Below, in pieces: positions 53,421 to 61,787 of a stretch of 64,000 nucleotides of DNA. This stretch comes from Pseudomonadota bacterium (GTDB lineage Bacteria; Bdellovibrionota; UBA1018). Under the pieces are notes generated by a model that worked only from the letters and a program-made list of their open reading frames with translations, made no database searches and was not told the origin of the DNA. The stretch's first letter is position 1. The number at the start of each line of letters is the position of its first letter. Both the position numbers and the translations under genes were made by a program. The stretch lies in NCBI GenBank assembly GCA_027485695.1, contig JAIXQO010000002.1:186001-250000 (forward strand), given 5' to 3'.

Positions 53421-54185
53421 GTGAAAAAATACTCCGTCCTATTTTTACTGGCAATGAGCTGCGTTTCCGCTCAAGCTGAACCTCAAACGCCCACGTTCGG
53501 TGACGAATTAAAATCGCCCTGGACGACAGACGCTCGACCCTGGGTGCTTGGCGGAGTCGCTGCCACTGCGGCACTCCTGATATTCGAAGATCAGACAGTG
53601 GACCCCATCCAGGCCGACATCGCAAAAGATCGCCCCATTGGAAGCGCCTCGAAATTCGGTGACTACGGAGGACAGCTCGTACCAAACGGAATTTATGCGC
53701 TTGGCATGTTCGGATACGGATGGATGTCCGGAGATTCCGCCGCCCGAAACAACGCCTGGCTCATGACCAAGGCGAGCGCCTACGCCGTCACCGCCAGTAC
53801 TGTTCTCAAATACGCGGTTCGCGAGCCACGCCCGGCAGGAGGCGATCGCACATCGTTTCCTTCGGGTCACACGACCGCCGCGTTCGCGTTCTCGACCTTC
53901 GTCGCCGGAAGACACGGACTATTTCCTTATGGAGTGCCTACAATCGGAATTTCGATGCTCACCGCATTTAGCCGGATCAACGACAATCGCCATTTCACCC
54001 ACGATGTAGTCGCTGGAGCCACCATCGGAACCGCGTACGGCCTCGGGATCAGCTTACTTCATGGCGGAACTAAAAACGAAATGGAGGTGAAACCAGGCAC
54101 ACTATCAATCGAAGGTTTTGCGCCCGTTTACGAACGCACTTCGCGAGGAACGCTTCAAGGCGCTGTGCTTGGGCTGCGTTTCTAG
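53421..54185 (+). CDS. PAP2 family phosphatase
   Basis: 254 residues. GTG is the only start option because a TAA precedes it in frame. A signal-like segment is followed by the PAP2 motifs KYAVREPRPAGG (K-x6-RP), SFPSGHTTAAFA (PSGH) and FSRINDNRHFTHDVVAGATIG (SR-x5-H-x3-D). These remove phosphate from lipid pyrophosphates or phosphatidic acid in the periplasmic face of the membrane; the beta-rich C-terminus ending VLGLRF looks like an outer-membrane barrel remnant. Substrate unknown; role in isoprenoid or lipid recycling is likely. Confidence 0.9.
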   Translation: MKKYSVLFLLAMSCVSAQAEPQTPTFGDELKSPWTTDARPWVLGGVAATAALLIFEDQTVDPIQADIAKDRPIGSASKFGDYGGQLVPNGIYALGMFGYGWMSGDSAARNNAWLMTKASAYAVTASTVLKYAVREPRPAGGDRTSFPSGHTTAAFAFSTFVAGRHGLFPYGVPTIGISMLTAFSRINDNRHFTHDVVAGATIGTAYGLGISLLHGGTKNEMEVKPGTLSIEGFAPVYERTSRGTLQGAVLGLRF

Positions 54186-54359
54186 GCAAGTCCACACTGT
54201 GTTCACCTGAGTTTGTACGTTTTTTCATTTATCACTCAAATAATTGAAACGATTCACATCGTAACATCACTCGACTCTGAGTGAATCATTTTACATCAAT
54301 AGCGAGACACCTTAGCTTCCGCGCGCACTTGAATGCTATCCAACGAAGGAAAGACACAA

Positions 54360-54998
54360 ATGAGTACGCGTAAAAACAAATTCAAAACAATCAGCGCACG
54401 TTGCATCACGTTTTTCGGAATGATGATCCCGTTCGGATTTAGTCATGCAAATGAGCCTTCGATCACTTCCGAATTTTTCTGCAAGAACTCGTATGAGTCG
54501 ACCATCCGAATCAATCAAGAACGCCGTCGCGAGTGGGTCGGTGGAATCACTGCCGCCGCAGGTACGATTGGCTCCATACTCCTCGTAAAAAAAATCGCGT
54601 CGAACTATTATGATGATGCCGCAACCGTCGGCGAGGCAACCGGGCTCGTAGGTATTTTTGCGGCACCTCTAGGCGGCTTCGGGGGATACTATGCGGGCTA
54701 TGGTGCCTCGTCCCTCTTTACAAAATCACTTCCCAAAAGCCGCCACGGTCATGCGGGAGCTATGATCGCCATTGAAGAGTCACTTCAAACCTCCACCACG
54801 CAGAATGAAGACTCCATGCTGACCCGATTGACGGCTACCCTTCATGAGTCGAACCCGACGGTCACTATCGACCAAGTGCGGAAAGAGATTTCAGAGCTCG
54901 CCAAAACTGATTCGTTCTGCCCGGCCGACCAATATGGCGATCGTCATCCCGTTCGACTCAAAAAACTTCTGAAAATCATCAAATCGACTCTCAATTAG
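54360..54998 (+). CDS. Hypothetical membrane-associated protein
   Basis: 212 residues from the ATG at 54360, preceded by GAAGGA; an ATG at 54333 is an alternative start. Signal-type N-terminus (CITFFGMMIPFGFSHAN), two Gly/Ala-rich hydrophobic stretches (GGITAAAGTIGSILLVKKIA and LVGIFAAPLGGFGGYYAGYG) and a soluble helical C-terminal part. Two cysteines in the mature chain (FFCKNS, FCPADQ). The Gly-rich hairpin recalls membrane-inserting glycine zippers. No family recognised. Confidence 0.65.
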   Translation: MSTRKNKFKTISARCITFFGMMIPFGFSHANEPSITSEFFCKNSYESTIRINQERRREWVGGITAAAGTIGSILLVKKIASNYYDDAATVGEATGLVGIFAAPLGGFGGYYAGYGASSLFTKSLPKSRHGHAGAMIAIEESLQTSTTQNEDSMLTRLTATLHESNPTVTIDQVRKEISELAKTDSFCPADQYGDRHPVRLKKLLKIIKSTLN

Positions 54999-55037
54999 TC
55001 GATTCGATTCATGACGGAAAGATCGAAGTTTTTTCTG

Positions 55038-56267
55038 TTAAACTTCGTCTTTTCCCGGAATCCGGTGGAACGCGATCTTGGCATGATCAGCGCCTTCCGT
55101 ACTCAGGGATGAGGCGAAGGTCACGGCGTTCTTACCAAACTTGGAATTCACGCGGTCAACGGAGTCAAAAAGCCGCTCGCGTTTGACGTCGGCAAAAAGC
55201 GAGATCTGCCGATATTCATTTTTCTGGAGATCCGAAACCGTCACGCCCACGCGCAGCGGCCTCTCACCACGAGGAAGCTCCGTCAATATCAGCCGCAAAC
55301 GCTCGCGTAGGAACAACGTATCTTGGGTTGCATCAAATTTTTCGTAACGCTCCCACGACCCGGCGCCTTCGCCCGACCATTTGACCGAGAACGCGAGTTT
55401 GCCGGCGTAATAGCCTTCTTTGCGCAAACGTGCCGCCAATCGCTCCAGTAGTTTCAGTGTGATCGAGATGGCTCCTTCATGATTTCTATAGATCGGCGAG
55501 AGTACATGCTGATGACTCATCGTTTTGGTCTGCGTATCCGCGAGCTCCAAATCTTTTCCGCGGATCCATTCGTAGTACCGATCTCCGAGCACACTTCCGA
55601 ATACGGTATGCGCTCCGCCGACATCCCGCTTCAGCAGATCCGCTATTGTTCGGACACCAAACCCGTTCAAGCGCGCTTCGGTCTTGGGGCCGACACCGGG
55701 AAGCACGCGCACCGACAGCGGACTCAAAATTCGCTCACGGTTCTCATCACTGAGGATGACGAGGCCATTGGGCTTCTCTAAGTCAGACGCAACCTTTGCG
55801 AGGAGTTGATTTTGGGCGATTCCGATCGAGGATTTCATTTCAGAACCGACGCGCAACTCGATCGATCGTTTCATCTCCAGCGCTAACTCCCTCGCTCGCG
55901 CCACGCGCGTCTGAGAGCCGGTGAGCCGAAAACTCATCTCATCGATCGAGAGTACGTTTTCGATGGGGAGCACCCGCTCTACCGCATCCAATATTTTCTC
56001 ATGCATTTCGATATAGAGCGAGTGGCGCGCCTGTACGAATTGGATACCGGGGCACATGCGCATCGATTCACCAACGAGCGTCCCGGTACGTACGCCGAAT
56101 CGTTTCGCCTCGTAGCTTGCAGCGAGAATGGCTGTCGTCGGTACATCGAGCATAGGAACCACCGCAATCGGACGACCGCGCAAACGCGGTTCCACCTGTT
56201 GCTCACACGATGCGAAATAAGAATTGAGATCGGCAAGCATCCAGCTCACTTCGGGAGTCACGGCCAT
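55038..56267 (-). CDS. dinB: Y-family DNA polymerase, Pol IV-like
   Basis: 409 residues. Catalytic carboxylates lie in LADLNSYFASCEQQ (Asp13) and VLSIDEMSF (Asp109, Glu110); the steric-gate region NSYFAS and the thumb helix-hairpin-helix (LPGVGPKTEARLNGFG) are present. The little-finger domain follows, with a beta-clamp-binding-like QISLFAD about 40 residues from the end. The acidic motif reads SIDEMSF where E. coli Pol IV has SIDEAYL. Role: translesion synthesis. No LexA box is recognised upstream. Divergent from the HNH gene. Confidence 0.92.
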   Translation of the reverse strand: MAVTPEVSWMLADLNSYFASCEQQVEPRLRGRPIAVVPMLDVPTTAILAASYEAKRFGVRTGTLVGESMRMCPGIQFVQARHSLYIEMHEKILDAVERVLPIENVLSIDEMSFRLTGSQTRVARARELALEMKRSIELRVGSEMKSSIGIAQNQLLAKVASDLEKPNGLVILSDENRERILSPLSVRVLPGVGPKTEARLNGFGVRTIADLLKRDVGGAHTVFGSVLGDRYYEWIRGKDLELADTQTKTMSHQHVLSPIYRNHEGAISITLKLLERLAARLRKEGYYAGKLAFSVKWSGEGAGSWERYEKFDATQDTLFLRERLRLILTELPRGERPLRVGVTVSDLQKNEYRQISLFADVKRERLFDSVDRVNSKFGKNAVTFASSLSTEGADHAKIAFHRIPGKDEV

Positions 56268-56496
56268 TTCCTCGAATTTAGCCGAGTTTCAGCCACTCTG
56301 CACGGTTGATACAGAGAGTTAATTTCCACTACCTCAGTCGATCTTAAAATTCTCTTATTTCCGAGCATTGACTTCTGAACCACGCGCCTCAAGTATCGAT
56401 GCCTAGTAGTACAAGAATTTGATCTAAATATAGGCCGAAGAAGTACAGGTTCGGCGTTTCTACCAGGCACCTCATGCCTGACTATTTGGAGTCTTC

Positions 56497-56988
56497 ATGC
56501 GCTTGTTCGCGGTTTTTATTGCTCTACTCTTCTCGATCTCTTCTTTCGCCTTTGAACGCTATCCTTTCCCGATCTCTCCCGATGCCCGCCTCACCCCAGG
56601 CTCTACTTGTGCTCCACGAGACGCAACTGAACGCAGGTATCCCGAAGGAATTTTCTACTGCGATCGCGCCGTGGGAACCGCGCGCAAGCAATTGATCATC
56701 AAAACCTACGACATCGAGCTGGGTTATCAAATCAGCAGCATGAATCGCCAAGACTTCAAGATCGACCACTACATCCCGCTCTGCATGGGTGGCAGCAACG
56801 AGACGTCCAATCTTTGGCCGCAACACAAATCGGTTTACTTCTACACGGACCGGCTTGAAGAAGCGGCTTGCACCAAAATGCGTGAAGGCCGTCTGATTCA
56901 AGCACGCGCGATCGACCTGATCCGCGAAGCCAAAGCGGATCCAGCGCGAAACGCACCCCGTATTTTGAATTTCGTTCTTTCGCTGTAA
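56497..56988 (+). CDS. Secreted HNH endonuclease
   Basis: 163 residues with a signal peptide (FAVFIALLFSISSFAFE). The HNH core is FKIDHYIPLCMGGSNETSNL followed by WPQH: Asp90-His91, Asn105 and His110. One cysteine in the core and others outside could form disulfides. A secreted HNH nuclease would cut nucleic acid outside the cytoplasm, for nutrition or defence. No immunity gene is evident next to it. Confidence 0.85.
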   Translation: MRLFAVFIALLFSISSFAFERYPFPISPDARLTPGSTCAPRDATERRYPEGIFYCDRAVGTARKQLIIKTYDIELGYQISSMNRQDFKIDHYIPLCMGGSNETSNLWPQHKSVYFYTDRLEEAACTKMREGRLIQARAIDLIREAKADPARNAPRILNFVLSL

Positions 56989-57076
56989 ATCAGCGAACTG
57001 TCAGAACACGGACGTGAGCCGAACATTCGGCGAATTTCCGAACCAGGCCGCGCAAGGATGCGCGAATTTTTTCCGA

Positions 57077-57844
57077 TTAAAACGTCAAACGCGCATTGCC
57101 AGTGAGATAGCCTTTGGGGTCGTTGTCCTCAGGCGCATCGGTATTGAGCATTCCCAACCAGAAATCCTCTAAGGATCCGGCCTCAGTCGTGGTGAAAGGT
57201 CGACGATCGATCAATCGATTCGTCGCAGAGACCGCGGAACCGATCGGGGTCATGAGAAACCACGCCTTGAGCAAGATCGGCGCATAGACGGGTCCGTAGT
57301 CGATATCCTTGTGCCCCACATAGGTCTGGGCATTTTCTTGAAAATAGCCGTCATCCTCGAAATTGTAGCAGCCAGAGTTGTAGACGAAACGGATTTTAAC
57401 CCGGTAGCCGAGCGCCTTTTCGACGGCGTCCATCAGTGTCTCGATGGGTGCAGAAAAATCATTCGAATGACCGAATAGATAAAGGTCCAACGTTTTTTTC
57501 CCCGACCGCCGGAGCTTCTCAATGATCATTGGCTGGTACTTCGCAATCAGCTCATCCTCGGCTAGGCTTTCTAACCAACCGGCGGCGTTCTTCACGACGA
57601 CCGAGGTTACGTAGTGTGAACAGGCCCAATACGAAAATGCGTCTACAAAAGTTTTTTCGAACTGGGTGCTGTTGTTGCCAGAAATGCAAATAGCCATCTC
57701 GCGAAAATTGGTGAAGCGAATCGGCGGTAGTAAAATAGTGGGCGATTTCGGCTCCTGCGCGCGAGCAGACTCAGCCAATACTGAGGTAGAGAACGTCACG
57801 CCAAGTACAATCGTCACGAGGCTCCAGTAGAAAAACTTTTTCAT
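57077..57844 (-). CDS. Secreted protein with clan-CD-like His/Cys pattern
   Basis: 255 residues with a signal peptide (FFYWSLVTIVLGVTFSTSVLAES). A strand ending in a His (LDLYLFGHSNDF, His126) and another ending in a Cys (VKIRFVYNSGCYNFED, Cys159), 33 residues apart, recall the His-Gly and Gly-Cys motifs of clan CD cysteine peptidases; the same reading applies to the larger protein at 44383. It overlaps nothing and sits 9 bases after the small gene at 57854, with which it is probably co-transcribed. Peptidase activity is inference only. Confidence 0.7.
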   Translation of the reverse strand: MKKFFYWSLVTIVLGVTFSTSVLAESARAQEPKSPTILLPPIRFTNFREMAICISGNNSTQFEKTFVDAFSYWACSHYVTSVVVKNAAGWLESLAEDELIAKYQPMIIEKLRRSGKKTLDLYLFGHSNDFSAPIETLMDAVEKALGYRVKIRFVYNSGCYNFEDDGYFQENAQTYVGHKDIDYGPVYAPILLKAWFLMTPIGSAVSATNRLIDRRPFTTTEAGSLEDFWLGMLNTDAPEDNDPKGYLTGNARLTF

Positions 57845-57853
57845 CGATCTACC

Positions 57854-58294
57854 TCAGATTTTCTCGAAGATCGACAACTGTGGTCCACGCGGAGAACGCA
57901 CATCGCCCGTCTTAAGACTCATCACAAGAGAGGTGCGGACCGGAACTTTCGTATCGGTCGAAGGAATGAGAACATCTTTGAGTAAAATTTGGCCCGTCGA
58001 TGGAGAATAGTGAGCGTTCGAACTGAAATACCGGCGTACGACTTCGCCATTTTGAATCACACGAACTTGCACAAGCCTAAGCCTCATCGGCATGAGGAAA
58101 TGCTCCTGACAGGCTTCTTTGGCATCGATCTCGACTTGAGTGTGTGAATCTGCCCAAACCTTGAGCTGTCGGTAGCCCGTGACCTGCACTCGGCACTGAG
58201 GTGATTCGTCTCTCGCCTGTCCGGACGGAGAAATGGAAATCCCCAGTCCGATGACGATCCCCAACCCTAAAACCATTCCGGTAACACGATTCAT
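57854..58294 (-). CDS. Small secreted hypothetical protein
   Basis: 146 residues. The ATG at 58294 is preferred over the GTG at 58303 because AAGGG lies 9 bases before the ATG. Signal peptide MNRVTGMVLGLGIVIGLGIS; the mature part has two cysteines and a beta-rich domain ending in a hydrophobic stretch. No family recognised. Same direction as and 9 bases before the clan-CD-like gene. Confidence 0.6.
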   Translation of the reverse strand: MNRVTGMVLGLGIVIGLGISISPSGQARDESPQCRVQVTGYRQLKVWADSHTQVEIDAKEACQEHFLMPMRLRLVQVRVIQNGEVVRRYFSSNAHYSPSTGQILLKDVLIPSTDTKVPVRTSLVMSLKTGDVRSPRGPQLSIFEKI

Positions 58295-58336
58295 ACCCCA
58301 CACCCTTTTTTTGAATCACGGTTTTCTCAATAATTT

Positions 58337-58368
58337 GGGTAGGGCTTCCCCCCCGGGAAACCCTACCC
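58337..58368. terminator. Hairpin downstream of lipoprotein gene
   Basis: GGGTAGGG at 58337-58344 pairs exactly with CCCTACCC at 58361-58368, with a further CCC/GGG core inside. It lies between the two minus-strand genes, but no long T-tract follows on either strand, so the termination role is uncertain. Confidence 0.4.
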
Positions 58369-58430
58369 GCTTGCGCTTCCAGTCCCCCCGGACCAGAAAC
58401 AGAGGACAGCTGAGAAATTTTACGCTACGG

Positions 58431-59741
58431 CTAGCGACACTGCCGGAGTGCTTCGATCAAATCACCGTCCGGAAATAGCCCTCCGAACGTCTGATCTTGA
58501 GGCTCGATCGCCTTGCCCGTGCGATCAAATCGGGTCGGAAGCAAGGTTTTCAAATCCGTCACCGGATTCGCGAGCAATCGAGGTAAATCCACTTGGATCA
58601 TCGGGCCGCTCGTCGAAGAACAAATCGGAATAGAGGTCACGCCTTTGAGCATATCGAGGAGTGTGCGGGCACGATTCGCCAAATCGATCTCGATACAGAT
58701 TGAATCGACGAGGAAATCCCCTTGGCGACGATCTTCGTTTTTGCAGAGCAAGTCGCTCGACTCTTCGAGCGCGATCGTATCTTCCGCAATCTGCTCGTAC
58801 TGGTCACGCACGCTGAGAATAGCGTCGCGATCTACTAGTTGACCGAGGTCGTTTTGCGCTCGAATCAGGTTCACGATCTGACGGTCCGTGAGCTTCCTAC
58901 CTTTTTTCTGAGCTTCAGAAATTTGGCGGGCGACCGTAGCCGCCCCCCCTAGATCGTAAGCAGTCGCCAATTTTGCGCTGGTTAGGATCGATCTCATATA
59001 AGTTTTCACGACCTTGAGCGAGGCCATATCCACCGTGATGGCTCGGTCTTTGGGTCCGGAGCTATCCGCACGAGTTTCTGTGCAACTCCAATAGCTCGAA
59101 TAAGTTCCGTCAGGTTGAGTGATTGTTCCACTTGAACAATACTGAGTCGCCCGAGGCTTCGAGAATTCGAGATTTGCTTTTGGAATACTCAAGTCGACGC
59201 CGCCCATTTTTTCGAGCTTCTCGATTTTAGCGATCGACTTCTCGATGGCGGGAACTAGGTACCTAGAAACATACACTTGCGCGGTCTGTTCGTTCGCACC
59301 GCGTGCCGTCTCGCCGAAAAACGTATCGACTGCCTCTCGGTAGCCTGCCTTGAGCCAACGCGCGCGAACCTGCTCCACCTTGGCTTTTTCTTCGCTATTC
59401 AAAAGCGCTTGCGCCTGGCTATGCATGCCTTTGATGAGGGGAAGGATATCGGTGAATGCGGAATAGAAAATCGCCTTACGGTTACTCGGGTCTTCTGCGA
59501 GCGCCTTGTCGAACATGCCACCGGCGTAGGTGATGCCGTCGCCACTCAGAAGCAACTCGCCGATCCGTGCGTAAGTCTCAGCGGCCTGTTCTTTTTCACC
59601 GGCTTGGGACTGGGCGAGGGCCTGGGACTCCGTGATCGTCGATGGCTTTTCTTTGGTATTGCCGCGAGTGCAGCCCATTCCGGATGCCAGCACCAGCGTG
59701 AGAGCGGCGCTAGCCCATTTAGTTTTTGCGTTCTTGAACAT
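58431..59741 (-). CDS. Lipoprotein with helical repeat region
   Basis: 436 residues from the ATG at 59741, with a CAGAGG ribosome site; the frame extends to 59807 without a signal sequence. Lipobox LASGMGC makes it an outer-membrane or inner-membrane lipoprotein. The N-terminal part (residues 40-110) has a TPR-like helical pair (ETYARIGELLLSGDG, MFDKALAEDPSNRKAIFYSA). The rest is helical with several cysteines. No family recognised. Confidence 0.75.
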   Translation of the reverse strand: MFKNAKTKWASAALTLVLASGMGCTRGNTKEKPSTITESQALAQSQAGEKEQAAETYARIGELLLSGDGITYAGGMFDKALAEDPSNRKAIFYSAFTDILPLIKGMHSQAQALLNSEEKAKVEQVRARWLKAGYREAVDTFFGETARGANEQTAQVYVSRYLVPAIEKSIAKIEKLEKMGGVDLSIPKANLEFSKPRATQYCSSGTITQPDGTYSSYWSCTETRADSSGPKDRAITVDMASLKVVKTYMRSILTSAKLATAYDLGGAATVARQISEAQKKGRKLTDRQIVNLIRAQNDLGQLVDRDAILSVRDQYEQIAEDTIALEESSDLLCKNEDRRQGDFLVDSICIEIDLANRARTLLDMLKGVTSIPICSSTSGPMIQVDLPRLLANPVTDLKTLLPTRFDRTGKAIEPQDQTFGGLFPDGDLIEALRQCR

Positions 59742-59902
59742 AGCCTCTGAATCCCCCTTCGGAATCGAATTACGCGGCGTATTAACAACGCGCGTTATTT
59801 CGGTCAAGGAAAATTCTACAACGAGGAACTCCTGGTCAAGACCCAGGGAGTTGGCAGTTTAGGTCATTTATTTCAAGCACTTATCAATGAAATGCGAAAA
59901 CT

Positions 59903-60154
59903 CTACTCGGCCTCTTCTGGCAACGGTGCGAGCGGAAACGTTTCAAAACGTTCGTTCGGAACCGCCAGCTCCAAAGGCTCCCCCAGTCGTGCAGGCGCGC
60001 TCTGAGGGACGGTAATCACGTCACCGTTCTTGAGTTCCATCTCATATTGAACGGGCGCCGCTTCTGGAGGTGTCACCTCAGCTGCTAAAGAAGAAGCCAT
60101 CATCGAGGATCCAAAGAGCGCAAGTGCGAGATTGATATTCATGTCATCAATCAT
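59903..60154 (-). CDS. Small secreted hypothetical protein
   Basis: 83 residues; an ATG at 60142 is an equally good start. Signal-type N-terminus (NINLALALFGSSMMASSLAA). The mature part is Pro/Glu-rich and acidic at the C-terminus. Contains ELKNGDVITVPQSAP, a short beta hairpin pattern. No family recognised. Confidence 0.5.
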   Translation of the reverse strand: MIDDMNINLALALFGSSMMASSLAAEVTPPEAAPVQYEMELKNGDVITVPQSAPARLGEPLELAVPNERFETFPLAPLPEEAE

Positions 60155-60218
60155 TTCCCGATTTCAGGGAGATAGGCAAGACGCACCACGCGTCTGGACT
60201 CAGGCTCTCTGACCCGGG

Positions 60219-61142
60219 TCACTTACGAATGAGTTGTCCAGCCGAGTTCACACCCGGCTGCTCTAGATACGATGCTGTCGGAATGTTGTAGTATCCGGTA
60301 TGAGACTTGGGCTCGCGAAACTCCGTGATGCAATCCCCTAGGCCCAAGTCGCTACCGATATCAGCGCGGCTGGCGATCTTCCTTCCAGCCGGAGGACGCT
60401 TGCCGCATTTGCCTTCATCGGTAGTGAGATCAGCCGTATCGCCGGTCACGCAGATGCCGAACTTTTTGCCTTTGTTGAATACCAGGACGCCGGATCCTTG
60501 TCGGGGCAAATAGTCGAGGTTCTTCACCATATCGTCCCGATCATGAAGACGGACGTCGAACGTCTGATCGCGCATGCATTCCACCACGGAAGGACAAGAA
60601 TATTGATCATGTCCGGTCACATTCTCGGGGCGTCGACAAACGATGACCTGACCGAACGTTTTGCCTTCCTCAACCGAGTAGTCCGAGCAATTGAGCTTCA
60701 TTTTGCAAAATCCGCTGGTGATGGACTTCGTTCCTTCGCCCAGTTTTTTCTTTTCGGCTTCACAGCTGAATGCTTCCGCACTGACGGTCGACAAGCCGGA
60801 GATCTTACAGGGCGATTTCAAGTTGTAATTTTGATAGGCGCAATCCCCTTCAGCGCAAACGTGGAGCTTGGTGAAATCCACCGTGAAATCGGCAGTCGAT
60901 CCGCGTACGGCGCTCGCCGAATCCAGCGACTTACCGTCCAGTGACTGAACGACGTTTTTTTTGATGCCGCGCTCGTCGAGGTAGTAAATTTTCCCTGCTC
61001 CGCAGGACACTCGGATTTTCTCGGCGACCTTACCCGCGCTCTCCTCCATGCGACATTGAATCCGGACTCCGTATTCGGATGCCGCTTGCGCGGAAGAGCA
61101 GACGACTACCGAGAGCAGAAACCAACGCAAAATATTTTTCAT
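60219..61142 (-). CDS. Cysteine-rich secreted hypothetical protein
   Basis: 307 residues from the ATG at 61142, preceded by AAGGAAA. Signal peptide ILRWFLLSVVVCSSAQAASE. The mature chain contains roughly eighteen cysteines, spread evenly, for instance YNLKSPCKISG, ECMRDQTF and CGKRPPAG, which suggests many disulfides in the envelope or outside the cell. No family recognised. It overlaps the upstream small gene by 4 bases. Confidence 0.7.
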   Translation of the reverse strand: MKNILRWFLLSVVVCSSAQAASEYGVRIQCRMEESAGKVAEKIRVSCGAGKIYYLDERGIKKNVVQSLDGKSLDSASAVRGSTADFTVDFTKLHVCAEGDCAYQNYNLKSPCKISGLSTVSAEAFSCEAEKKKLGEGTKSITSGFCKMKLNCSDYSVEEGKTFGQVIVCRRPENVTGHDQYSCPSVVECMRDQTFDVRLHDRDDMVKNLDYLPRQGSGVLVFNKGKKFGICVTGDTADLTTDEGKCGKRPPAGRKIASRADIGSDLGLGDCITEFREPKSHTGYYNIPTASYLEQPGVNSAGQLIRK

Positions 61143-61468
61143 CGGATTTCCTTTTGTTTTTCCCAAGCAATCGTCCTTCCCAACTCATCCCGTCCGAGCG
61201 CCAAACACTCCGGGCGAGCCATCGTTCCCTTGAGATCGAGCAACACGAGCGTTCCCTCGTTCATCGTATAGCCGAGTTTCTCGAGCGTGGCCTTGTTCAC
61301 GGAGCAACGAGCTCGGCGTGAGCCATTCGTAAACTCCAGCGTCGCCGTCGACGAATCGAAACTCTTCAGTGTCGCTCGCGCACGCGCATCCGCTCGAGCA
61401 TTCATCGGAATCAGGACCAGAAAACCCACCCACATCAGGAAACCGCTCGAAAGAGTGCGAAAGATCAT
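61139..61468 (-). CDS. Small secreted hypothetical protein
   Basis: 109 residues from the ATG at 61468, which gives a signal peptide (MIFRTLSSGFLMWVGFLVLI, cleavage near NARADA). Earlier in-frame ATGs have no signal sequence. The mature part has two cysteines (RARCSV, RPECLAL). It overlaps the Cys-rich gene by 4 bases (ATGA), so the two are translated together. No family recognised. Confidence 0.6.
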   Translation of the reverse strand: MIFRTLSSGFLMWVGFLVLIPMNARADARARATLKSFDSSTATLEFTNGSRRARCSVNKATLEKLGYTMNEGTLVLLDLKGTMARPECLALGRDELGRTIAWEKQKEIR

Positions 61469-61787
61469 CTGAATTACATGATCACATGAAACGCCCGCGC
61501 TCATCAATTGACACGAAACTGACGTCGATTTCATTTGGCGCAAGCAGGAGCGACGACCGAAATTCCGAGGAGTACGCATGCGAGCCTTACTTTCAGTGAT
61601 CGGTCATTTTCGGGTTCCAAAGGGTTAACAGTCGGCAAAAATTTGACCTGCGCCATCTCCGTTCGCAAATACGCAGAAAACCATAAATTTTACGCAGTCT
61701 TCATCCAATCACCCACATGTGAGCACAGGTTCACACCACTAGAAGCTCATTTCCTCCGAACAAAAGAAGAGACAGGAGGAAATTAAG
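61469..61787. other. Divergent intergenic region
   Basis: 319 bases without a supported gene, between divergent secreted-protein genes. On the plus strand GGAGGAAATTAAG gives a strong ribosome site before the ATG at 61788. A TTGACC at 61643 could be a -35 box, but the following -10 is weak. I see no other structure. Confidence 0.55.
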
